Below are positions 1 to 7,881 of a stretch of DNA of 64,000 nt, in pieces. A model generated the notes under the pieces. The model saw nothing but the letters and a program-made list of their open reading frames with translations. It was not told where the DNA came from and made no database searches. The stretch is from an uncultured Pelagibacteraceae bacterium. Its GTDB lineage: Bacteria; Pseudomonadota; Alphaproteobacteria; Pelagibacterales; Pelagibacteraceae. Made by a program: the position numbers and the translations under genes. Within the stretch, counting starts at the first letter, position 1, and every line of letters begins with the position of its first letter. Location: the NCBI GenBank assembly GCA_902587515.1, contig CACILM010000003.1, positions 62,001 to 126,000 on the forward strand, in the 5' to 3' direction.

Positions 1-570
1 TTTGTTGGTTTTTCTATTTCTATGATTTTTCACTTTTGAATATATTTGTTTTGTAGAACATTTAATATAAGGATAAACAATTAAAAAAAAAAGATTGTGC
101 TTTTTTTTAAATTTAATTACCTTTTTCAAATTATATAAAAAACCCTGATCATAGAAAAATAGCCTTAAATCAGATCCTACTTCATCAATTATTTTATTGA
201 GTATTTCGTCTTTAATTATTTTTGGATGTAAAAACTTTAAAACTGCAGCTGCATTACTTGATCCGCCTCCAAGACCAGCAAAAACTGGAATTTTTTTATT
301 GACTCTTATTGTATAAAAACTTGAAATAAGTTTCAATTTCCTCATCATTTGTAGGACTTTTTGAATAGTGTTATTATTTTTAATTAAGTTTTGTGAAAAC
401 GGGCCGCTAAAAGATATTGTATCAAAACTTTTTTTGTTTTTTTTAATAGAAATTTTATCAAATAAATCTATTAAACAAAAATTTGATTGAATATTGTGTA
501 GACCTGTTTTTTTAATTTTTTTATTGACTATTAAGGATAAATTAATTTTTGCATAGGACTTAATAATCAT
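1..570 (-). CDS. ispE: 4-diphosphocytidyl-2-C-methyl-D-erythritol kinase, partial
   Basis: This kinase phosphorylates CDP-methylerythritol in the MEP isoprenoid pathway. The reverse strand reads open from an ATG at 570 to the window edge, giving about 190 N-terminal residues of a protein usually near 280, so the C-terminus lies outside the window. It begins MIIKSYAKINLSL, the family's N-terminal lysine and asparagine signature. The GHMP-kinase ATP loop PVFAGLGGGSSNAAA is encoded near positions 245-285. It starts three bases after the TPR gene stop, so the two are probably co-transcribed. IspH, a later MEP enzyme, is encoded at 16959, and the pathway feeds the carotenoid genes in this window. 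Confidence 0.93.
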   Translation of the reverse strand, partial: MIIKSYAKINLSLIVNKKIKKTGLHNIQSNFCLIDLFDKISIKKNKKSFDTISFSGPFSQNLIKNNNTIQKVLQMMRKLKLISSFYTIRVNKKIPVFAGLGGGSSNAAAVLKFLHPKIIKDEILNKIIDEVGSDLRLFFYDQGFLYNLKKVIKFKKKHNLFFLIVYPYIKCSTKQIYSKVKNHRNRKTNK

Positions 571-573
571 ATT

Positions 574-2274
574 CTAAAGACCTTTCGTAAGCTTTTCTTT
601 TACTTTTTCCTTAAGGTCTTTCTCTGTTTTTTTGAGGTTTAGAACATAATTCCAATAATATCTTGCTTGAATTTCATTTCCATTTCTCCAAAGAACATCT
701 CCATAGTGATCATTAACTATCGGATCAGCTGGCATTAATTGTAATGCGAGTTGTAAATATTTTTTAGACTCTTTGTATCTTTTAAGTTTAAACAAAGCCC
801 ATCCTAAAGAATCAATAATGTATGGATCGTTAGATTTAAGTTTATTTGCTTTTTCCAACATGCTTAATGATTGTTTAATCTTGACACCTTGTTCTATCCA
901 AGAATACGCAAGGTAGTTTATTACGTATGCTTGATTAGGATTTACATCAAGAGAGGAAAGTAAATCTTTTTCTGCTTTGTTCCACTTACCTACTCTTTCA
1001 TATGAAACTCCTCGTCCATCAGTTACCTCAGGATAAAGTGGGTGATCATCTTCAATTTTATTTAAAATGTAAGTGTAATATTTTATTGAGTCTTCAAACT
1101 CTTCATTGTTTTTTAAAAATTCAGCATAGTCAAACGTTTCATAAACTTCTTTAAAAGGTAATTTATTGTAAGTTGTTTTCAATAATTTTATAGCTTCATC
1201 CTTTTTTTCCTCTTTTACTAAAATTCTTGATATTTGTTTATTAGAATACCATTTAAATGCGTTTCCATAATCCTCAAGACTTCTATAAATTTTTTTGGCA
1301 TTAGAAAAATCATCAATATTGTAAAAATTCTCTGCCATTAGCGTATCATAAGCATGAAAGTCTTTATTGAGATATTTAGATAAATTTAAATAAAAATTAG
1401 AAATAGAGTAAATTGATTGAGATGAAAAAGCGTTAGCTACAATATAGAGAATTTCAGCAATAATATGTGTTTCTTTTTTAAAATCAAAAAGAAAATTATT
1501 TTCTGAATTTTTAAGATCAAGTTTGTACTGATTTAATAACAAATTTCTGGGATATTTTTTCAAAGAATTATCAATTATATTTTTTGCTTTTTTAAATTTA
1601 CCTATACTTTGCATATATTTAGCATAGAAATAATTATACCTAGAAAAGTCAGTATTTTTATCAGATGTAAGTTCTTTAAAAAATATTTCAGACTCGTCCT
1701 TGCCAAAAAATGAGCTTAAAAAAACATTTTGTATTTTATTTAAATTTGCAAATCTTGAGTCTAATTTATTAAATTCAAAAATTGTCTCTTCATAATTTTT
1801 TTCCTCTAAATTTGTCCAGTTACTCAAAGAGTTTATAAGATAACTATCTAAAATTGTATTAGGACTATTCTCTTTTGCTTTTAAAAAATATTTGTTTGCT
1901 AATTTAGGTTTATTATTTTTGATATGATAAATACCTATTATAAGATTTGTTTCAAAGCTTCCTTGACTTTCTTTCTCAAGTTTTTTTGAAAATATAAAAG
2001 CTTGACTAAATTTTCCTGAGTTTACTAATGAGTTTAGATATATTGACGAATAGTTTAAATGACTTTTCTCAAGACCGTCTAATTTTTTTAAATATTTATA
2101 GGAGTCTTCATATTTACTTTGATTTAATAGCAATATTCCTGAGAAATAATCAGCCACGTTTCCTGCTTTATTAAATTTATCAAAATTTTTTGCATTAAGT
2201 GTGGAAAACGTGATTAAAACGGTGACAATTAATATGTGTGTTGTAATCTTTAAGTATAGTTTATTTATATTCAT
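574..2274 (-). CDS. TPR-repeat protein with signal peptide
   Basis: A 566-residue secreted or periplasmic protein of unknown specific role. Residues 1-28 form a signal peptide (basic start, hydrophobic core, ending NA). The rest is helical and contains degenerate tetratricopeptide repeats. The clearest lie in the C-terminal third (about residues 390-540), with pairs such as PEVTDGRGVSYERVGKWNKA and IIDSLGWALFKLKRYKESKK. TPR arrays mediate protein-protein contacts, so a scaffold or assembly role is likely but not shown. It sits just upstream of ispE. Its start codon lies only three bases from the divergent uracil-DNA glycosylase start, so its promoter must overlap that gene's 5' end. Confidence 0.85.
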   Translation of the reverse strand: MNINKLYLKITTHILIVTVLITFSTLNAKNFDKFNKAGNVADYFSGILLLNQSKYEDSYKYLKKLDGLEKSHLNYSSIYLNSLVNSGKFSQAFIFSKKLEKESQGSFETNLIIGIYHIKNNKPKLANKYFLKAKENSPNTILDSYLINSLSNWTNLEEKNYEETIFEFNKLDSRFANLNKIQNVFLSSFFGKDESEIFFKELTSDKNTDFSRYNYFYAKYMQSIGKFKKAKNIIDNSLKKYPRNLLLNQYKLDLKNSENNFLFDFKKETHIIAEILYIVANAFSSQSIYSISNFYLNLSKYLNKDFHAYDTLMAENFYNIDDFSNAKKIYRSLEDYGNAFKWYSNKQISRILVKEEKKDEAIKLLKTTYNKLPFKEVYETFDYAEFLKNNEEFEDSIKYYTYILNKIEDDHPLYPEVTDGRGVSYERVGKWNKAEKDLLSSLDVNPNQAYVINYLAYSWIEQGVKIKQSLSMLEKANKLKSNDPYIIDSLGWALFKLKRYKESKKYLQLALQLMPADPIVNDHYGDVLWRNGNEIQARYYWNYVLNLKKTEKDLKEKVKEKLTKGL

Positions 2275-2277
2275 TTT

Positions 2278-2974
2278 ATGTTAAAAAAAAATAATTCAAT
2301 AAAATTGATCAAATATTACAATTATATAAATTATAATTTAATTTATAATAATAAGGCAATTAATAGATATAAAAAAGAGAATTATGAAATATCAGAGGAT
2401 AAAACTAAAAGTTTAGAATCGCTAAAAAAAAACAATTTTAAATATTAAAAATTGTGACTTAAAATCAAACGCTAACAATGTTGTGTTCAGTGATGGCAAT
2501 CCAAAGTCTGAGATAATGTTAATTGGCGAAGCGCCTGGTGCTAACGAAGACCAAGAGGGATTGCCGTTCGTAGGAAGAGCTGGAATATTGTTAGATAAAA
2601 TGCTAGCTGCAATAAATTTGGATAGAAAGAAGGTATATATTTCTAATATAGTTAATTACCGACCACCTGAAAATAGAAGACCATCTGATCAAGAGATAAA
2701 AAGATATTTGCCGTTTATAACAAGACATATTGAAATTATTAAGCCTAAAATAATAGTGCTTCTTGGTAGTACAGCGATGAACGCATTAATTGGAGACGAA
2801 TTTGTAATTTCAAAAATGAGAGGGAAATGGATAGAAAAAAAATTTGGAAATTTTAAAACATCGGTAATAATTACTTTTCATCCAGCTTTTTTAATGAGAC
2901 AACCTGCGCAAAAAAAAATGGCTTGGATTGATTTAAAAATGATAAGAGAAAAGAAAAATAAACTCAATATATAA
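2278..2974 (+). CDS. uracil-DNA glycosylase family 4, frameshifted in an A9 run
   Basis: Family-4 uracil-DNA glycosylase removes uracil from deaminated DNA. The catalytic part is intact in one frame from about 2426: EIMLIGEAPGANEDQEGLPFVG, the VNYRPPENRRP region and the FHPAFLMRQP motif. The conserved upstream segment KNCDLKSNANNVVF is in the same frame but has no usable start codon, and a TAA at 2423-2425 blocks it. An ATG at 2278 opens the neighbouring frame and runs through ...ESLKK into the A9 run at 2424-2432. Removing one A joins the frames into a protein of about 231 residues. A GTG at 2483 could start a 163-residue fragment but would cut conserved sequence. Possible causes are a sequencing error, a real mutation, or rescue by transcriptional slippage. 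The gene abuts rnhB. Confidence 0.8.
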
Positions 2975-3544
2975 TTGAAAGAATTGATAACAGCTGGTGT
3001 AGACGAAGTAGGTAGAGGTTGCCTCGCAGGTCCAGTGGTTTCTGCTGCTGTTGTGCTTAAAGAAAGTATAAACCTAAATCTTTTAAAGGACTCAAAAAAA
3101 ATATCATTTAATAAAAGAGAAGAAGTTTCAGAGCATATTAAGAAAAATTCTTATTACGCACTAGGAATTGCCTCTGTTGAAGAAATCTTAAATTTAAACA
3201 TTTTACAAGCATCTTTACTATCTATGAAGAGAGCAATTGAAAAGCTTGAAATAAAACCAGGTTTAACATTAATAGACGGTAATTTTGCTCCAAAGGGTCT
3301 AAAAAATTATAAAACAATTATAAATGGAGACGAAAAAATTAAAGTCATAAGTGCAGCTTCAATTATTGCAAAAGTTTACCGAGATAAATTCATGATAAGA
3401 TTATCTAAAAAATTTTCTAATTATGCCTGGGATAGAAATTTTGGATATGGCACTAAAGCTCATTTTGAAGGTTTAAAAAAATTTGGTGTAACCTTACACC
3501 ATAGAAAAGGTTTTAAACCGATACACAAGATATTGTCGAGTTAA
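2975..3544 (+). CDS. rnhB: ribonuclease HII
   Basis: RNase HII cleaves the RNA strand of RNA-DNA hybrids and removes single ribonucleotides from DNA. The 189-residue protein has the N-terminal motif AGVDEVGRGCLAGPV, with acidic metal ligands Asp10 and Glu11, a further LIDGN aspartate near residue 98, and the AASIIAKVYRD block. Length matches the family. The start is a TTG at 2975, immediately after the glycosylase stop; no ATG precedes the conserved motif, so TTG is the only sensible start. It is co-directional with the repair glycosylase before it. Confidence 0.95.
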   Translation: MKELITAGVDEVGRGCLAGPVVSAAVVLKESINLNLLKDSKKISFNKREEVSEHIKKNSYYALGIASVEEILNLNILQASLLSMKRAIEKLEIKPGLTLIDGNFAPKGLKNYKTIINGDEKIKVISAASIIAKVYRDKFMIRLSKKFSNYAWDRNFGYGTKAHFEGLKKFGVTLHHRKGFKPIHKILSS

Positions 3545-3616
3545 GAATCTCAAACACAAAAAGACTCATTTTTTATCTAAAATCGTTTGACCCTTGATTC
3601 AATTTAAAGTTGAATC
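3545..3616 (+). promoter_or_regulatory. ccrM upstream region with four GANTC sites
   Basis: Four GANTC sequences, the target of CcrM itself, occur in the 78 bases between rnhB and ccrM: GAATC at 3545, GACTC at 3563, GATTC at 3596 and GAATC at 3612. A possible promoter is TTGACC (3587-3592) with TTGAAT (3610-3615) at 17-base spacing; the third site then lies in the spacer and the fourth overlaps the -10 element. The promoter is a guess. It would give an almost leaderless mRNA because the ATG is at 3623. Confidence 0.6.
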
Positions 3617-3622
3617 TAGAAA

Positions 3623-4696
3623 ATGTTAAAATTTTCTAACAAAATTATTAATGGTGATTGTTTAAAGGAACTTAAAAAAATTCCGGACAAAACTTTTGAT
3701 TTAGTTTTTGCTGATCCACCTTACAACATGCAGATTGGTGAAAAATTAACACGTCCTGACTCTAGCAAAGTCAATGGTGTTAATGATAAATGGGATCAAT
3801 TTAATAGTTTCAAACATTACGATGAATTTTGTAAATCTTGGTTAGCAGAATGCAAAAGAATTTTAAAAGACAATGGATCTATTTGGGTAATAGGTTCTTA
3901 TCATAATATATTTCGATTAGGATATCATTTACAAAATTTAGGTTATTGGTTGCTTAACGATGTTATTTGGAGGAAAAATAATCCAATGCCAAATTTTAGA
4001 GGAACAAGATTTACTAATGCACATGAGACACTTATTTGGGCATCAAAGACTAAAAAATCAAAATATACTTTTAATTATCAATCTCTCAAATGTTTAAATG
4101 ATGATTTGCAAATGAGGTCGGACTGGACATTGCCAATTTGTAATGGAAAAGAGAGACTCAAGAAAAATGGAAAAAAAATACATTCCACGCAGAAGCCAGA
4201 AGCCCTACTTCATAGAATTATATTAGCAACTACTAATAAAAGTGACACTGTGTTTGATCCTTTTTTAGGTACAGGAACCACTGCTGTCGTATCTAAAAAA
4301 TTAGGTAGAAATTATTATGGAATTGAAAAAGATAAAAAATATTTCGTAGCAGCTAAAGAAAGAATTAACAAGACCGAAACAATAGCTGATGACTACCTAG
4401 ATACAATTGAAAATAATAAATCAAAACCTAGAATACCTTTTGGTTCACTAGTGGAATTGGGAATAATTAAACCTGGAACATGTTTGTTTGATCAAAAGAA
4501 AAAGTTTAATGCAAAAATAATGGCTGATGGAAGTATAAAATATAAGGATACAGAGGGATCAATACATAAAATCGCAGCAAAAATAATGGGAGCAGAAAGT
4601 TATAATGGTTGGACTTATTGGCATTATAATTTAAACGGATCGACTGTACTAATTGATAATTTGAGGCAAAAATTTATTGCAGGCAAACAAATTTAA
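3623..4696 (+). CDS. ccrM: cell-cycle DNA adenine methyltransferase CcrM (GANTC)
   Basis: CcrM methylates adenine in GANTC and couples replication state to transcription in Alphaproteobacteria. At 357 residues it matches the Caulobacter enzyme closely. Motif order is that of a beta-class methyltransferase: catalytic DPPY at residues 31-34, then the S-adenosylmethionine site DPFLGTGTT near residue 211. The C-terminal 90 residues (from about KPRIPFGSLVELGII) correspond to the extra domain that CcrM uses for DNA recognition. No restriction partner is present, so this is an orphan, regulatory methyltransferase. GcrA, which acts through methylated GANTC sites, is encoded at 62991. The 3' end overlaps the convergent monooxygenase gene by four bases. 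Confidence 0.95.
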   Translation: MLKFSNKIINGDCLKELKKIPDKTFDLVFADPPYNMQIGEKLTRPDSSKVNGVNDKWDQFNSFKHYDEFCKSWLAECKRILKDNGSIWVIGSYHNIFRLGYHLQNLGYWLLNDVIWRKNNPMPNFRGTRFTNAHETLIWASKTKKSKYTFNYQSLKCLNDDLQMRSDWTLPICNGKERLKKNGKKIHSTQKPEALLHRIILATTNKSDTVFDPFLGTGTTAVVSKKLGRNYYGIEKDKKYFVAAKERINKTETIADDYLDTIENNKSKPRIPFGSLVELGIIKPGTCLFDQKKKFNAKIMADGSIKYKDTEGSIHKIAAKIMGAESYNGWTYWHYNLNGSTVLIDNLRQKFIAGKQI

Positions 4697-5823
4697 TTTT
4701 TATAAACTGTTCCTAAATAAGAATTAACAAAGCTTTTTCTTTTAACAAGAAACTTCATGAAAAAGTTTCTTAATGTTTGCGTAATTGAGCTAGAAAAATG
4801 AAAAGCAAAAAAATTAATATTAGATCTTCTCTTTACTATCTTTGCTCTTCTTGATCTTTCTTTAAAATAAGTATTCTGAATGTCTGCTTTATCATCTTTG
4901 ATTAAATTAAATAACTCGTGGGCACTCTCTATCGATTGTCCTGCGCCTTGAGCTAAAGTTGGTAGAAATCCATTAAAAGCATCTCCAATATAAAAAACTT
5001 TGCTATTTGTAGACGGAAGTATTTTAGGGGTAAAATATAAAGGCCAAGATTTTAAATCTCCTTCAAAAACTTTTTCTAAATTAGAATTTTGAGTAACAAC
5101 TTTATTAACCAATGTTTTTATATTATCCGGGTCATATTTTTTATCTCTTATAATACAGACAAGATTAAGTTCTTTATTTTGATTTACCGGATAAATCACA
5201 ATATGGCAATTTTTTCCCATCATGAGACTTATTTTTTCCTCATCAATATTCAAATCAGATTTTGTTTTAAGTATTATTCGTAAAGCTACAGCTTTTTTAA
5301 ATTTTGGTTCATTTTTTTTCTTTTCAAAAAAGGATCTTGTATTTGAGAAAATACCATCGGCTCCCACAACTATGTCGACAAGATCATTAGTATTATCTTC
5401 AAATTTAATCAGCACTTTACCTTTAAGTTCAGAAACCTCTTTTATTTTCTTTCCAAATCTAAGGTGTTGCGTATAAATATCATCTTTCAAAAACTCTATT
5501 AAAGTTGATCTTTGTAGTGTCGTATATTTATTCTGGTCAGTATTAAATTGTGTCAAATCTAAATCACAAATTTTTTTATTTTGAATATTGTAAAAGTCAA
5601 CTCCTTTAGGGTGAAATATTTTCTTATCATTTATTTTACTAAATCCAATTTTATTTAAAATTTTCATACTATTTGTTGAAAGTTGAATTCCATACCCATC
5701 ATCAAGTGATAAACTTTCCAGTTTTTCATACAACATAAATTCGTGATCTGATTCTTTCTTTATTAAATTAGCAAGAGTTAAACCTGCTATACCCGAGCCG
5801 ATAATCGCTATTTTTTTTTTCAT
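4693..5823 (-). CDS. FAD-dependent monooxygenase (UbiH/aromatic hydroxylase-like)
   Basis: A 376-residue class A flavoprotein monooxygenase. The N-terminus carries the FAD dinucleotide fold IAIIGSGIAGLTLANLI. The mid-region DIVVGADGIFSNTR is the DG motif, and FYIGDAFNGFLPTLAQGAGQS is the second FAD motif. Relatives hydroxylate aromatic rings, including ubiquinone precursors and salicylate-type compounds. The sequence alone does not decide the substrate; ubiquinone synthesis is plausible because an aerobic oxidase and ubiA are nearby. It starts one base from the mutY stop on the same strand (shared base), so the pair is probably one transcript. Confidence 0.85.
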   Translation of the reverse strand: MKKKIAIIGSGIAGLTLANLIKKESDHEFMLYEKLESLSLDDGYGIQLSTNSMKILNKIGFSKINDKKIFHPKGVDFYNIQNKKICDLDLTQFNTDQNKYTTLQRSTLIEFLKDDIYTQHLRFGKKIKEVSELKGKVLIKFEDNTNDLVDIVVGADGIFSNTRSFFEKKKNEPKFKKAVALRIILKTKSDLNIDEEKISLMMGKNCHIVIYPVNQNKELNLVCIIRDKKYDPDNIKTLVNKVVTQNSNLEKVFEGDLKSWPLYFTPKILPSTNSKVFYIGDAFNGFLPTLAQGAGQSIESAHELFNLIKDDKADIQNTYFKERSRRAKIVKRRSNINFFAFHFSSSITQTLRNFFMKFLVKRKSFVNSYLGTVYKN

Positions 5824-6824
5824 TAAAATAAAGTTGATACTTGCCTAAATATTCTTTTTGTAAAACTTGGAATGAATTCTTTATTTTCTTTTAAAGAATA
5901 CCAACTAAACGTACGCGGAATTTTTTTTGAAAATTTATAATATAAATTTATATTAAGTTTCAGGTTCGAAATCGAATTTTTATAATTTTTAAGAAATATC
6001 CAATTTTGATTGTTTGAGACATTATTAGTCTCCTTTATTTCAGGTATGTTGAAGTCTTTCAAAAAGCTAATTTGATTATTTTTGGTTAATGCAATTTGTT
6101 TTTTTGTATTGATATAACAAAAAATATCATAGTTTTTACTTTTACTCATTTTGTTTTTTATATTCTTAATTTTCTTACTAGATTTAAAATACTTACATGT
6201 TTTATTCAAACAACACGTGAGACAGTTTGGGTCTTTTGGTTTACATATTAATGCACCAAATTCCATCAAAGCTTCGACAAAATCATCATTTCGTTTGGTG
6301 ATAAAGAGTTTTTTTTTATTTTTTTTAATAAATTTATCGAAATTTATTTTATTTTCTTCAATATTTAAATTTCTAGAGAATACCCTTCTTACATTTCCAT
6401 CAACTGCAATTCTTGGTTCATTATAAACTAATCCTAATAGTGCGTTTGCAGTATAATCGCCTACCCCTGGGAGTTTTTTTATTTCAATTATTGATTTTGG
6501 TAATTTAGATTTGTAATTATTAACCAAAATTTTAGAGCATGCCAAAAGATTTCTTGCTCTTCTATAATAACCAAGACCTTCCCACATTTTTAAGATTTCT
6601 CTCTCATTGCTTTTCGATAAAGCTTTAATAGTTTTAAATTTTTTCGTGAACTTATTGAAATAAGGAATAACGGTTTTTACTTGAGTTTGCTGCAACATAA
6701 ATTCACTTAAAAGCCTGTAATACAGCTTTTTTGGTGACTTTTTGCCAACACGCCAAGGCAATTTCCTTTTGCTATTATAATACCATGCTAAAATCTTTTT
6801 TGGTAAAGTTGAATTAATATGCAT
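5823..6824 (-). CDS. mutY: A/G-specific adenine glycosylase MutY
   Basis: MutY removes adenine mispaired with 8-oxoguanine. The 333-residue protein has the catalytic glutamate in LLSEFMLQQTQV, the helix-hairpin-helix KKLPGVGDYTANALL, and the catalytic aspartate in AVDGNVRRVF. The [4Fe-4S] loop is C-x6-C-x2-C-x5-C (CKPKDPNCLTCCLNKTC). The C-terminal NUDIX-like 8-oxoG recognition part is present but diverged. Its ATG is the right half of a palindromic ATGCAT whose left half starts dciA on the other strand, so the two coding regions overlap by six bases. Confidence 0.95.
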   Translation of the reverse strand: MHINSTLPKKILAWYYNSKRKLPWRVGKKSPKKLYYRLLSEFMLQQTQVKTVIPYFNKFTKKFKTIKALSKSNEREILKMWEGLGYYRRARNLLACSKILVNNYKSKLPKSIIEIKKLPGVGDYTANALLGLVYNEPRIAVDGNVRRVFSRNLNIEENKINFDKFIKKNKKKLFITKRNDDFVEALMEFGALICKPKDPNCLTCCLNKTCKYFKSSKKIKNIKNKMSKSKNYDIFCYINTKKQIALTKNNQISFLKDFNIPEIKETNNVSNNQNWIFLKNYKNSISNLKLNINLYYKFSKKIPRTFSWYSLKENKEFIPSFTKRIFRQVSTLF

Positions 6825-7304
6825 AACAAAAATAATAATAAATCACGGACCTACATACAAGGCCTTCGTCCATTTTCTAATTCGATACCGAAAACATTAA
6901 AAAAACATTTGAGGAAGGGTGGTTATAATTATTCAAATATAGTTGATAACTGGACAAGCATGGTAAACAAAAATATTTCTGATGCATGTTATCCTGTTTC
7001 AATAAAAATGAAAAAGGGCATGAAAGACGGAACTTTATTTCTAAATGTAATTCACGGAAAAGAAGTTACAATTGAATACGCCAAAAATGAAATTATCGAT
7101 AAAATTAATAGTTTTTTTGGTTACAGCTGCATTAGCAATATTTTTCTTAAGATTATCGATCATAAAATAAATAAGCAAAATAAAATTTTACCAAAAATTA
7201 AAAATTTAAATTCTGTGGAGAAAAAAATAAAAAAAATAGATAACGAACAATTAAAAAATTCTCTGAAAAATTTTTTAAAAGCATATAACGAAAAAAATGA
7301 TTAA
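6819..7304 (+). CDS. dciA: DUF721/DciA-like helicase-associated protein
   Basis: A 161-residue member of the DUF721 family, the group that includes DciA, a loader or operator of the replicative helicase DnaB in bacteria lacking DnaC. Visible family features are the basic N-terminal region ending LKKHLRKGGY, the central VDNWTSMVN segment and the INSFFGYSCISNI block near residues 92-104. The lysine-rich C-terminal tail is not conserved. The mutY-DUF721-dsbA-smc order is common in Alphaproteobacteria and supports the call. It overlaps dsbA by eight bases. The exact start is uncertain because of the shared ATGCAT with mutY, but no other nearby methionine fits better. Confidence 0.75.
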   Translation: MHNKNNNKSRTYIQGLRPFSNSIPKTLKKHLRKGGYNYSNIVDNWTSMVNKNISDACYPVSIKMKKGMKDGTLFLNVIHGKEVTIEYAKNEIIDKINSFFGYSCISNIFLKIIDHKINKQNKILPKIKNLNSVEKKIKKIDNEQLKNSLKNFLKAYNEKND

Positions 7305-7881
7305 ACTAATTTATAAAATAATATTTATTATTGCCGTTTTCTTCTCTGTTGAGGCAAAAAGCAAAGAGGTAGGTATAGGAAATATTAATTCGAAAGTAAC
7401 CATTAAAGTTTTTTCATCTTTAACTTGTCCAGCTTGTGCTAATTTTCACTCAAAAATTTTTTACCAAATTAAAGAAGAATTTATAGACAAGGGTTTAGTA
7501 AGATTTGAGCATCATCCATTCCCTCTAGATTTAGCAGCTCTTAATGCTGAAATTATAGTAAGATGTCATGTTGATAACATAAAAAAATTTGAACTTCTTG
7601 GAAAAATTTATGAAAAACAAAGATTATGGGCAGTTGGATCTGATATAAACAAGATAAATGACTCAATTAAAAAAATTGGTTTAGAATCAAATTTAAATAA
7701 TAAAGATATGGACGATTGCTTAAAAGATGAAAAAAAACAAGATGAAATATTAAATCAAAGAATAGATGCGCAAAAGAAGTATGAAATTGGGTCTACTCCA
7801 ACAATTTTTATAAATGAAAAAAAATACAAAGGTAAGGTAGAATATAGTGAATTTAAAAAAGTATTGGAAAAAAATCTTTAA
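7297..7881 (+). CDS. DsbA-family thiol:disulfide oxidoreductase
   Basis: A 194-residue periplasmic thioredoxin-fold protein. Residues 1-20 are a signal peptide. The active site CPAC is at residues 44-47 and the cis-proline loop is GSTPTIFIN. The intervening helical insert is typical of DsbA-like proteins that form or rearrange disulfides in exported proteins. It overlaps the preceding DUF721 gene and directly abuts smc, which makes it part of the long forward transcript. Confidence 0.9.
   Translation: MIKLIYKIIFIIAVFFSVEAKSKEVGIGNINSKVTIKVFSSLTCPACANFHSKIFYQIKEEFIDKGLVRFEHHPFPLDLAALNAEIIVRCHVDNIKKFELLGKIYEKQRLWAVGSDINKINDSIKKIGLESNLNNKDMDDCLKDEKKQDEILNQRIDAQKKYEIGSTPTIFINEKKYKGKVEYSEFKKVLEKNL

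Noticed and set aside
5955-5980. tRNA-like T-loop sequence (GGTTCGAAATC) inside mutY
   Set aside because: No matching T stem, acceptor stem or anticodon arm can be drawn, and it lies in coding sequence.
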